A stretch of DNA of 40,581 nucleotides from CAZSAL01 sp964604825 (GCA_964604825.1 CAZSAL010000020.1:1-40581), one strand, 5' to 3'; numbered from the stretch's first letter, positions 32,661 to 40,395 are shown. Translations and numbers: made by a program. The notes: generated by a model not told the origin, from the letters alone.

Positions 32661-35600
32661 ATGAATAAGAACATCGTGCGATTAATCAGTCTGGTATTGG
32701 CGCTCAACATCTCGACCGGGCCCCTAACCCCAGCATCGCTTGTGGAACTTCGCCCCGCCCCGGTTTCGTCTCCCACTATCATAGGGACTGAGGCCCTCTC
32801 GCCTTTAGCGTGCTGTTTTTCCCGCAGGATTTCATGCCCTCCAGCCATATCGCGGTTATACGAAAGTTGTCAGGGCCGCTGGGAAAACCGTCGGCGGCTC
32901 AAACCCGACGAATATGCAGAGCAACTGAAACGGGATAATAGAACCAGGCTTCCGCGCCTTGGAAGCGTCCATGAAACATCAGAGATGGTCAGAGGGTGGC
33001 CTAAAGAGGAGGGGGAAACGATTAAAGAAACTCCGCTCCGGCAGGCTGAACGCCTTGCTGAATACCTTTCACAACGGCTTCACCGGGGAAATATCGCGGT
33101 GGTGGTCAAGGATGAAACGGAACAGAACCTGGGTTCTTACAAGATCCGCGGCGTGCTGGCCGACGTCTATATAAAAGCGAAGGCCGTTTTCGACCGGGGC
33201 GGCGATCTCCGGGATACCATATGGGTGACCGAATCGACAGGCAATCATGGGAAGGCCCTGGCCTGGGCTGTTTTCAAGGGACTGCCCCTCCTTTTCCCCG
33301 AAAAAAGCCTCAATGCCCTGAGCGGCGATTGCGGCGCCGTTAAAATTTTTGTGCCCGGAAATCCTCCGATCCCAGAGGAAAAACGTCGGGCCTTGTCAGA
33401 AATCGGCGCGGAGGCGGTCGATCGCGATCCCGAGAGCCTGCAGGTATTCCGAAGTTATGGCGAGGCGCGCGCTGCCGTCGAGAAACTGAATAGACAAAAC
33501 GCGAAAGTGATCCACGTCGAACACGACACCGATAACGTGATGTCCGGGCACGGCGTTATCCTGCTCGAGATCGTGGAGCAGCTCGAAAAGCTTGGCCCAG
33601 ACTGGATCGATGAAAACGGTCGCTTGAAGAAAGCTCTCACAGTCGTTGTTCCCGCTGGATCATTCGGGATGGCGGGCGGAATCGCTCTGGCGGCGAAAGA
33701 ACTCGAAAGTCTGTACGGAACAAAAATCCGGGTCGTCGCGGCCCAGAGCCGGAATATCCAGGGAGGGATTGTTTCCCTCATCCGTGGGAAGATCGTACGC
33801 AACAGGAACCTGGGCAAAAAAGTTCCCCTGGAAGATGGCACCGCCGTCAACCAGATTGGAAAACGCGCCTGGAAGCTGTTCTGCATGATCGGAAGCGCAG
33901 GCATTATCGTCAAGGATGTTGCCCGGGGCGTTAGAGAGCTTTACTACGCTATTAAAGCAGCTAATGGCAATAAATGGTTTGAAGGTTCGGTGGGCGTAGC
34001 GATTGCGGCGCTTCTCGAACACCCCCGGATTGTCGATGGCCCGGGACACATCGCCGAGACTGTGGTCGTCATCCTATCCGGAGGGAATACCGATAAGAGC
34101 CAATGGCTCCAGGCCTGGGCAGGATGGCAGAGTCCGCCGGGATGTCCGCGCGAGCAGGTTGGCAAACGCACCAGGACAGCGGGGGCGATTCAATTGATGA
34201 CAAGCAGGCCGGAAGATCCCATGAGTTTCTTCCGTGGGCCGGACTGGTATGAGAAATATGTGGCGCCGCTTTGGGAAAGCCCGGTGTGGGCGGGCGCCGT
34301 AAGCGCTCTGGCTGCCGGGACGGCTCTCACGCTGACACGCTGGTATCAGACCCCGCCCTCATACCACAATACCCTGTGGCCTGCCGGCTGGATGGCGTTT
34401 TTGGTGACACTCACATTCACGGGCGAACTGGCGGCTCGGTTTGTCAAAACCCTTCACGAAAGGCGGGGCCGATGGCCGGGAGACGCACCGATCAGCGCGC
34501 ACTGGATCTCCCTGAGCTTCGCCGTAGTAGTGGACATCGTCCTCCTGGTTACTTACATGGGAGCCCTGCCAAACTCCTCCAGTTTTACCATTGATTTACC
34601 CCGGCTCCTTTTCATGACGGCACTGATGTACACCCTGGCCCACACGGCGTTCCACCTCCGGCACAACATCACGCACCCCCGGGACGAACGCATGAGCCTG
34701 ATTGGCGGCCCGCCGGCAGTGAAAAGCTTTTTGCCGTTGGTTCTGCTTACGGCTGCCGGTGCGCTCGGGTGGCTGGCGCACTCCCACCTTGGAGTTTCGG
34801 CTGGCGGTTTTGAGGCGGCGGGAATGTTCAGCCTGGTAAGTCCGCTGGCCTGGCTGGCGGAAAGCGTGCTGGCAGTTATCGGCCTGCTGGCAATCCTTAA
34901 AGAGAAAAAACACCGAATCAAATTCAGCACAGAATGGATACCTATTGAAATTCCTGTGCTGCACTCTTCGCTTGCTATGGCTGAGAACTGCATTTTCCAG
35001 ACGGTTTTTGTTGTCCATCTTCCAATGTTTCACATAGCTCTTATGACTGCCAAAAACTCCAGCGGTAATAATTCCCAAGACGTGGTCGCCGAAAATCGTA
35101 AAACTGCAAGACAACGTTTTAGGGATTTGATAACAACAGATGGAAAAGACATTCTCGGTGCCGCAGAGAAAGTTGCAGATATCTATGCTCCCTTAATCCG
35201 TATTCTTACCCCACGTGGAGAACCTTTATATCCCGATTCTGAAATAGGTGTAGCGAAGAAGATCGTCGAGCGCTTCTCCGGCGAGGGGCCTGACCCGCAT
35301 CAATTCCAACACGTCCTAATGGTCACATGGGCTACAGATGAAGAGCTCATTGAAATTAGCCGCCGCTATCAGGGAACAGAAAAACCGTCAACAAAACCAG
35401 TGAGCGGATTTTCTGGCGGAACACGGGATAACTTTTTTGATATTGAATGGCAACTTGCCAGTCTGCCGCCAGATCATATTTCATTTAATCCTAAGACCCT
35501 TTCTGGAGTCGAGATGCTTATCATAGGGCCTGGCGAGACGGCTTCTTGGATCATCCAGCTGATCCAAAGTTATCCAGATGTCGGTGTGATTCATATCGTA

Positions 35601-36071
35601 GATGCAAATCGGTATGTGTTCCAGGAGATCGATAAAGAACTGGAGAGCGCATATCAGATAAATCCAGAGTTACATTTGCCATCGATATATGGTTACTTGG
35701 CTAATGCGATGGAGCTGCCTGACTCATTAAACAACCGGATTGATTTATCTTGGGATAAGAGCGTTTTTGATCTGCAGTATTTCACTCCGACACAACTTCT
35801 ACAGATCGGGCAACAAATTGTCAAAGTTCTGAAACCATACGGCGTCTGTATTTCCAAGGTCTGCCCCTTGCCTATGGAAAAGATTAAAGGATTAAAAGAC
35901 GTCCCTACAATGCATATAGATTCGACTCGAATCGGAATTAAAGAACCCTCTCTGCTTGATCAGGACTCCGGTCAAGAACGACGCGAAAAGCGAACCTCTG
36001 CAAAAGGAGTGCAGAACTTGCCGTCACAGGAATCTCATCCTGCAAAGAACCCACTCCGGGAGGCCGCGTGA
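32661..36071 (+). CDS. Exported fusion: PLP fold-type II enzyme, membrane helices, methyltransferase-like domain
   Basis: This 1136-residue protein follows an AAGGA ribosome site. A signal-like N-terminus (RLISLVLALNISTGPLTPAS) and a GTEALSPLA motif come first. Residues about 115-485 form a threonine-dehydratase-like PLP domain: the Schiff-base lysine K161 in GSYKIRG, the substrate/cofactor loop STGNHGKALA (192-201), the phosphate loop VPAGSFGMAGG (330-340) and LSGGN (472-476). Four hydrophobic helices lie at about 540-670, and the shared module at 686-746. Residues about 945-1090 resemble a class I methyltransferase: EMLIIGPGETAS, IHIVDANRY, a Leu-Pro stretch and VLKPYG. Enzymes of both types are normally cytoplasmic, so their linkage to a signal peptide and membrane helices is unusual. 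The stop overlaps the next start in GTGA. Confidence 0.85.
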   Translation: MNKNIVRLISLVLALNISTGPLTPASLVELRPAPVSSPTIIGTEALSPLACCFSRRISCPPAISRLYESCQGRWENRRRLKPDEYAEQLKRDNRTRLPRLGSVHETSEMVRGWPKEEGETIKETPLRQAERLAEYLSQRLHRGNIAVVVKDETEQNLGSYKIRGVLADVYIKAKAVFDRGGDLRDTIWVTESTGNHGKALAWAVFKGLPLLFPEKSLNALSGDCGAVKIFVPGNPPIPEEKRRALSEIGAEAVDRDPESLQVFRSYGEARAAVEKLNRQNAKVIHVEHDTDNVMSGHGVILLEIVEQLEKLGPDWIDENGRLKKALTVVVPAGSFGMAGGIALAAKELESLYGTKIRVVAAQSRNIQGGIVSLIRGKIVRNRNLGKKVPLEDGTAVNQIGKRAWKLFCMIGSAGIIVKDVARGVRELYYAIKAANGNKWFEGSVGVAIAALLEHPRIVDGPGHIAETVVVILSGGNTDKSQWLQAWAGWQSPPGCPREQVGKRTRTAGAIQLMTSRPEDPMSFFRGPDWYEKYVAPLWESPVWAGAVSALAAGTALTLTRWYQTPPSYHNTLWPAGWMAFLVTLTFTGELAARFVKTLHERRGRWPGDAPISAHWISLSFAVVVDIVLLVTYMGALPNSSSFTIDLPRLLFMTALMYTLAHTAFHLRHNITHPRDERMSLIGGPPAVKSFLPLVLLTAAGALGWLAHSHLGVSAGGFEAAGMFSLVSPLAWLAESVLAVIGLLAILKEKKHRIKFSTEWIPIEIPVLHSSLAMAENCIFQTVFVVHLPMFHIALMTAKNSSGNNSQDVVAENRKTARQRFRDLITTDGKDILGAAEKVADIYAPLIRILTPRGEPLYPDSEIGVAKKIVERFSGEGPDPHQFQHVLMVTWATDEELIEISRRYQGTEKPSTKPVSGFSGGTRDNFFDIEWQLASLPPDHISFNPKTLSGVEMLIIGPGETASWIIQLIQSYPDVGVIHIVDANRYVFQEIDKELESAYQINPELHLPSIYGYLANAMELPDSLNNRIDLSWDKSVFDLQYFTPTQLLQIGQQIVKVLKPYGVCISKVCPLPMEKIKGLKDVPTMHIDSTRIGIKEPSLLDQDSGQERREKRTSAKGVQNLPSQESHPAKNPLREAA
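34716..34897 (+). repeat. Dispersed in-frame membrane module, copy 2
   Basis: This encodes residues 686-746 of the PLP/methyltransferase fusion. It shares about 50 identical bases with copy 1 and a run of 82 identical bases (34791-34872) with copy 3. The flanking coding sequence is unrelated among the copies. Confidence 0.95.
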
Positions 36072-38473
36072 ACAACAGATTAAAAAGCTTTTCCCGAAAA
36101 CTGATAACCGTCTCGCTCGCAGTGTGCTTGGCCGCCGAGCTGACAACGGCAGTAAGCGGTACACCACCAGCTGTTCGCAGCTCGCAGTTCGCTGATGCTC
36201 GCTTGCCGTTCGAGGAGCAGGCGCTCTCGGAAGTTCTCGTCTCCGCTCACCGCGGCATTCTCTCCAACGCGGGATACTGGTTTTGTCGTCAGGCAGGAAT
36301 AATGCAAGCGCAAAGAGGGAAGCGCAAACTGTACACACGCCCGTTTTGGAGATGGGAAACAATTCCGATACTACAGGCTGTCGCAGGTCCCGGCCTTGTA
36401 AATCCGCTGATTAGACATGTTCTCCGGCTGCAATCTCCGCTCTATTACAACACCCCAGACTTTGCGACGGGAGTGATTCTTCCTACCGGAAAGACAGAAA
36501 CGGCGATAAGTCCGGCCCGCGACGCGGCAACAATCCGGCGTGGAACATTGCTGGAAGGGCTTAAAGATATTATCTGGCTCCAACGCGAAAATGGACGCTC
36601 CGAAGTTACCGTCGACGGGTTCGAAAAACAGGCAGGATATGCCGCGGCTGTGCGCGGAGATGACCGGGTTATGTCCCGTTCAACAGCACGCCGGGAACTC
36701 GACGGATTATTCCGCCTGGGATTGCTGGATCGATACCAGGGCTACAGAGGGACCTACAAATACGTCCTGGCTCCCGAACTGGCAAAGTTCATAAGTGGAA
36801 ATCGATCCGCGTATCCGTTATTGAAGAACCTGTGGGAATCTGGAGCTTTGCGAGGACTCGAAGTGGCTGATCTGATTCCATATCGAATGCCTGCCGCTCG
36901 GGAGGCAGTCACGAAAATTATGGAAACTGTCTGGCAAGGGTTGTGGCAGGTAGACCATAAATGGGCCAAGCAAGCGAGGAGCATTCAAAAACAAATCCTT
37001 GGAGATGAAGATCCTTTATCAATAGAAGGCGGCCTGGAGACTCTCCTGGCACTGGGTCCCATGGGGACCTGGCGTTTCGGAGTCCTGCAGGACAATAGCC
37101 CTGGATCATATTGGCGGGATCTTGAGCGCCGGCTGGATGGCTATGGATTTTCCGAACGTCCGAGATTGACGGCACGGGTGGAGGCGCTTTTGCCGGAAAA
37201 GGGGGACATTCTGGATTTGGCAAGCGGCAAACATTCCGTTTTTCAACGTAAAGTCGGCCGTCGAGCGATCGGGATGGGGCTCGATATAGAATCCATGGCC
37301 ATGAACGATACTCTGGATGAATACGTCGCCAGAGATTTCAACCAGGATCCATCCCTTCCCGCTTCCGAAAAGGTTGGCGGGGTTGTGATGTCTTTCGGGT
37401 TTATGTATCAGGTACATCCCTTGGCGCTTCTGAGGTCCGTCTACGAGCAGTCGAAACCGGGCGCTCCAATTGTCCTTGTCTGGAAGCCAACCCGGCTTGA
37501 TCTTACGACGGCCGTCAATATTTGGAATTTCCCCGACCTTTTTGGCTTCCGCAACAAAAACCACTATGTAGAGAAGTGTCTTCGGATGGCAGGGTATGAG
37601 GACATACAATTCCAAAGCATGCCGTCAGACGATGGCGAAAGCCATTTTATGATCGCCTCGGCCCGCCGGGGTGAGGAAACAGGCAAAACGGCAAAATCGT
37701 CCTCGTCAGCGCTGAAAAGCTTTTTGCCGATGGTTCTGCTTCCAGTTGCCGGTGCGCTCGCGTGTCTGGCGCACTCCCACCTCGGAGTTTCGGCTGGCGG
37801 TTTTGAGGCGGCGGGAATGTTCAGCCTGGTAAGTCCGCTGGCCTGGCTGGCGGAAAGCGTGCTGGGGGCAATTGGTCTACTGGTTGTTTGGGAGTCGAAG
37901 TCCGCTGCGCGTCAGTCAGACGTGGCGACTCCCGTCGAATTAAATAATGGGGAAATCGAAGAATTGATGAATAAATACGGGGATGCTCTGCGCAAAGGAC
38001 ATTTATTCGAAGTTGTGGACCGATCGGAGGCTGCGTTATCATCGGGCCGCGCAGGGTCCGTCATTCCCGTAGGAGGCGCCGCTTTCTGTAATTACGTTAT
38101 TCTTCTGGATCCGTCTGCTGAGAAGAAGGCCGTGGTCATCCATGCGATGGAAGGCTCACGAGAAATCCTCGAAGAAGGGATTCGGCAAATGGGCTTTGAC
38201 CCGAACAGGCCTGAAACGTTTTCGCATATCCACGTTCTGATTGCCCATATTAAGGATATTTCCCGCGCCTGGGAGTCGTCAGCATTGGAGATTGAAGACG
38301 CTTTCGTTGAAGCTTGCGCCGATCTGAAATTACCGGCGCCAATGATCGACCGTAACAAATCCTGGTTTGCTCCGCTCCGTTTTGTCGTTGAAGAAGGGGT
38401 ATTGATATCGATGGCAGAAGATTTTACAGACGCCGATTATCAGGTTCGGCGCGCCATCAGGACGGCGGCATGA
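36068..38473 (+). CDS. Exported protein with winged-helix-like and methyltransferase domains
   Basis: This 801-residue protein starts at GTG 36068, supported by GGGAGG five bases upstream and a GTGA overlap with the preceding gene. The signal-like leader KLITVSLAVCLAAELTTAVS and the motif EEQALSEV resemble those of the other giants. Residues about 190-240 look like a winged helix (STARRELDGLFRLGLLDRY). Residues about 370-535 form a class I methyltransferase: ILDLASGKHS as motif I, GMGLDIES as motif II, GGVVMSFGFMY, then SKPGAPIVLVW. The shared module is at 548-608. A C-terminal domain (about 615-801) is unrecognised. Three 7-bp tandem repeats (36173-36193) lie just after the signal peptide. 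The subcellular location of the catalytic part is unclear. Confidence 0.85.
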   Translation: MNNRLKSFSRKLITVSLAVCLAAELTTAVSGTPPAVRSSQFADARLPFEEQALSEVLVSAHRGILSNAGYWFCRQAGIMQAQRGKRKLYTRPFWRWETIPILQAVAGPGLVNPLIRHVLRLQSPLYYNTPDFATGVILPTGKTETAISPARDAATIRRGTLLEGLKDIIWLQRENGRSEVTVDGFEKQAGYAAAVRGDDRVMSRSTARRELDGLFRLGLLDRYQGYRGTYKYVLAPELAKFISGNRSAYPLLKNLWESGALRGLEVADLIPYRMPAAREAVTKIMETVWQGLWQVDHKWAKQARSIQKQILGDEDPLSIEGGLETLLALGPMGTWRFGVLQDNSPGSYWRDLERRLDGYGFSERPRLTARVEALLPEKGDILDLASGKHSVFQRKVGRRAIGMGLDIESMAMNDTLDEYVARDFNQDPSLPASEKVGGVVMSFGFMYQVHPLALLRSVYEQSKPGAPIVLVWKPTRLDLTTAVNIWNFPDLFGFRNKNHYVEKCLRMAGYEDIQFQSMPSDDGESHFMIASARRGEETGKTAKSSSSALKSFLPMVLLPVAGALACLAHSHLGVSAGGFEAAGMFSLVSPLAWLAESVLGAIGLLVVWESKSAARQSDVATPVELNNGEIEELMNKYGDALRKGHLFEVVDRSEAALSSGRAGSVIPVGGAAFCNYVILLDPSAEKKAVVIHAMEGSREILEEGIRQMGFDPNRPETFSHIHVLIAHIKDISRAWESSALEIEDAFVEACADLKLPAPMIDRNKSWFAPLRFVVEEGVLISMAEDFTDADYQVRRAIRTAA
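37709..37890 (+). repeat. Dispersed in-frame membrane module, copy 3
   Basis: This encodes residues 548-608 of the 801-residue protein. The second half is identical to copy 2 over 82 bases, while the first half has local changes (GALACLAHSHLG instead of GALGWLAHSHLG). Confidence 0.95.
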
Positions 38474-38543
38474 CGGGGCAACGGTGACATTCACCCATCT
38501 CAAAGCTGAGCGATTTCCGGCGCCGCAGTGGCAAAAGGGTCTG

Positions 38544-38590
38544 ACCCAAAACTCGAATATATCTCACCCTTTGGGTGTGACCCGCAGCTG
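38544..38590. repeat. 47-bp direct repeat, left copy
   Basis: These 47 bases, beginning ACCCAAAACTCGAATATATC and ending CCCGCAGCTG, are identical to 40359-40405. Inside is the small hairpin CACCC-TTT-GGGTG. The two copies bracket the nuclease gene and the region up to 40358. Confidence 0.95.
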
Positions 38591-38670
38591 AGGGAGATCC
38601 CTCAACGCTCGCTTTGCTCGCTGCTCCCCTGTCAAAAATCTTAACCAAATTTTCCGCGAAAAAATAACCG

Positions 38671-38741
38671 ACCCCACCACCTGACCGGTCGCCAGACGTC
38701 TGGCGACCGCCATCTTTCGGCGCGTGGTCAAGTGGTAGGGT
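38671..38741. repeat. Nested inverted repeat (MITE-like or operator)
   Basis: Outer arms 38671-38686 and 38726-38741 match at 14 of 16 positions. Inside is a perfect 24-bp palindrome, 38686-38709, with arms CGGTCGCCAG and CTGGCGACCG around ACGT. Flanking bases (CCGCGAAAAAATA and TATTTTCCGCG) extend the symmetry loosely. Confidence 0.8.
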
Positions 38742-38814
38742 GAATATTTTCCGCGATCCGACCTCTAACAGTTATCCGCCACGGAATCGTTGGCGGACAA
38801 GTGGGAGGATTTTT

Positions 38815-39846
38815 ATGAAACCTGATCTGATGGAGTATGACGTTTTGCTGCGGGACATCAAGGAGCGAATCCGTTCGGCGCAGACGAAAGCCGCCTTGTC
38901 TGTTAACCGGGAGCTCGTCCTGCTTTACTGGCAGATCGGGAGAGACATTATCACGCAGCAGAAAACCCGCGGCTGGGGCGCCAAAGTGATCGATCGATTG
39001 GCGCATGATCTTCACCGTTCATTCCCTGAGATGCGAGGTCTTTCCGCCAGGAATCTCAAATATATGCGTATGTTGGCAGAAGTTTATCCCGACGATTCAT
39101 TAGTGCAACAGCTTGTTGCACTAATACCATGGGGACATAATGTGAGAATTATGGAGATTATTAAAAATCCGGATGAACGCGAATGGTATTTGCGTCAAAC
39201 AATAGAGCATGGATGGAGCCGAGCAGTCCTGGTTCATCAAATCGAAAGCGGTTTTTTCTACAGACAAGGGAAAGCCGTGACTAATTTCAAAAACACTCTG
39301 CCTGCGCCCCAGTCCGAACTGGCTCATCAAGTGCTGAAGGATCCCTACAACTTTGATTTTTTGACCATTCAAGGCGATGCGGCGGAAAGAGATGTGGAAC
39401 GCGGGCTGCTTGATCATCTTCGGGCTTTTCTTCTGGAACTTGGCGTGGGGTTTGCATTCGTTGGGAGCCAATATCACCTTCCCGTTGGAGACCAGGACTT
39501 TTATATCGATCTCCTGTTTTACCATCTGCGGCTGCGCTGCTTTGTAGTGATTGAACTGAAGATGACCGAATTCAAGCCTGAATATGCCGGCAAGATGAAC
39601 TTCTATCTTTCCGTTCTGGATGACCGCCTGCGCCATACCGGGGATCAACCCAGTGTTGGGATTATTCTTTGCAAGTCCAGGGATAAGATTGTGGCGGAAT
39701 ATTCTTTAAGGGATATCGCAAAACCCATAGGGGTTTCCGGATATAGACTGATTGAAGCATTGCCGAAAGATTTGAAAGGGAACCTGCCAACAGCCCGGGA
39801 ACTGGAAGCTGAACTTCAAAAAAGAACACCTGAAGGAAAGCCCTGA
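38815..39846 (+). CDS. yhcG: DUF1016/YhcG family PDDEXK nuclease
   Basis: This is a 343-residue protein. The ATG at 38815 is preferred over an upstream in-frame GTG (38740) because GGGAGGA lies directly before it. The N-terminal domain (about 1-150) has LLYWQIGRDIITQQ, FPEMRGLSARNLKYMR and IPWGHN, typical of DUF1016. The C-terminal nuclease domain has D232 (FYIDLLFYH) and the E247-x-K249 pair (VIELK), followed by KPEYAGKMNFYLSVLDD. Family members are predicted nucleases often found in accessory or defence regions. It lies between two 47-bp direct repeats, so it may have arrived as a cassette. An operator-like 7-bp inverted repeat precedes it. Confidence 0.93.
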   Translation: MKPDLMEYDVLLRDIKERIRSAQTKAALSVNRELVLLYWQIGRDIITQQKTRGWGAKVIDRLAHDLHRSFPEMRGLSARNLKYMRMLAEVYPDDSLVQQLVALIPWGHNVRIMEIIKNPDEREWYLRQTIEHGWSRAVLVHQIESGFFYRQGKAVTNFKNTLPAPQSELAHQVLKDPYNFDFLTIQGDAAERDVERGLLDHLRAFLLELGVGFAFVGSQYHLPVGDQDFYIDLLFYHLRLRCFVVIELKMTEFKPEYAGKMNFYLSVLDDRLRHTGDQPSVGIILCKSRDKIVAEYSLRDIAKPIGVSGYRLIEALPKDLKGNLPTARELEAELQKRTPEGKP

Positions 39847-39883
39847 TAACCGCACCTTCCTCACTCCGTTCTGTCATTTCCAG

Positions 39884-39937
39884 GTACCTGAACACCTTCA
39901 CGACGTGGGCCCCCCCGCCGTGAAGGTATTCAGGTAC
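39884..39937 (+). terminator. Strong stem-loop after yhcG, no T-run
   Basis: Arms 39884-39901 and 39920-39937 pair over 18 positions with one G-U, around an 18-base GC-rich loop. The position, 38 bases after the nuclease stop, fits a 3'-end structure. However, no T tract follows, so it may instead be a factor-dependent end, an mRNA-stabilising hairpin or an inserted palindrome. Confidence 0.45.
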
Positions 39938-39961
39938 GTCAGGCGGTAGAAACCGCTCAAT

Positions 39962-40002
39962 AAATCTTAACCAAATCTTATACAAATCTTAGGTAAATCT
40001 TA
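39962..40002 (+). promoter_or_regulatory. Four 11-bp direct repeats (Pho-box-like array)
   Basis: AAATCTTA occurs at 39962, 39973, 39984 and 39995, exactly every 11 bases. OmpR/PhoB-type regulators bind direct repeats with this helical spacing, and CTTAAC-like cores at 11 bp are characteristic of Pho boxes. The array ends 13 bases before a TAGAAT hexamer, taking the place of a -35 element. Repeat and spacing are directly visible; the regulator is inferred. Confidence 0.6.
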
Positions 40003-40014
40003 AACTTCGGCCTG

Positions 40015-40020
40015 TAGAAT
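40015..40020 (+). promoter_or_regulatory. Putative -10 element TAGAAT
   Basis: TAGAAT lies 13 bases after the 11-bp repeat array, as expected for an activator-dependent promoter. Predicted transcription would begin near 40027 and read into the degenerate coding region. Confidence 0.45.
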
Positions 40021-40034
40021 CCTAAGCGTGACTC

Positions 40035-40395
40035 ATGAAGCGCGAAATGGAAACGGCCAAGCCTGTGTCAGGCAAACCAAGCAAATGCAGGCAAATCGGA
40101 TCCCGGCCAGGGGCCTGAATCAGGCAAACCAAGCAAATCGCGCAAATCGATCCAAATCGAAGCAAATGCAGGCAAACCGGATCCCATCTGGGATACCGCT
40201 CCCAAAGAGGATCAGCCGGCTAAGAAAACTTCAATAAAAGGAAAGGACAGCCAGGACAAGACAACGGGGGAACTGCTGGTGAGCGTGATTATCGGATTGT
40301 TTTTTGTTCCTGGCTACCTCTATTGCTGGCTGGTTCGACAGGCAACGGGTTTTTTTTTACCCAAAACTCGAATATATCTCACCCTTTGGGTGTGA
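40035..40395 (+). pseudogene. Possible decayed small membrane-protein gene
   Basis: An ATG at 40035 opens a short frame (MKREMETAKPVSGKPSK) that soon stops. Another frame is open from 40039 to a TGA at 40393-40395 without an ATG. It encodes a Lys/Asp-rich stretch (KPDPIWDTAPKEDQPAKK) and then a transmembrane-like segment (SVIIGLFFVPGYLYCWL). Repeated units cross the reading frames: TCAGGCAAACCAAGCAAAT at 40068 and 40120, and a 24-bp unit at 40081 and 40162. I infer a gene disrupted by tandem duplication, its 3' end running into the 47-bp repeat. A 69-residue frame from GTG 40028 is an alternative but is low in complexity. Confidence 0.25.

Larger units (their letters stand above)
38474..38814. 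other. Repeat-rich intergenic region
   Basis: No gene is visible. It contains the palindrome GGGTCTGACCC (38537-38547), the first 47-bp direct repeat (38544-38590), the near-palindrome GAGGGAGATCCCTC, the repetitive CGCTCGCTTTGCTCGCTG, a nested inverted repeat (38671-38741), and a 7-bp inverted repeat TCCGCCA/TGGCGGA (38775-38781 and 38791-38797) just upstream of the nuclease gene's ribosome site. The last could be an operator. Confidence 0.7.
39847..40034. other. Non-coding stretch with a stem-loop and an 11-bp repeat array
   Basis: No gene is visible between the nuclease stop and the degenerate coding region. It holds a strong stem-loop, a C7 run in its loop, and the 11-bp direct repeats, followed by a -10-like hexamer. 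Confidence 0.7.

Noticed and set aside
38740..38814. Upstream GTG start for the nuclease gene
   Set aside because: A strong GGGAGGA site sits directly before the ATG at 38815, and the extension would run through the inverted repeats.
39099..39125. 10-bp perfect inverted repeat inside the nuclease gene
   Set aside because: The codons encode the conserved VQQLVALIPW region of the family, so the palindrome is most simply a chance result of coding sequence.
39962..40002. CRISPR array from the 11-bp repeats
   Set aside because: Repeats of 8 bases with 3-base gaps are far too short; no cas genes are present.
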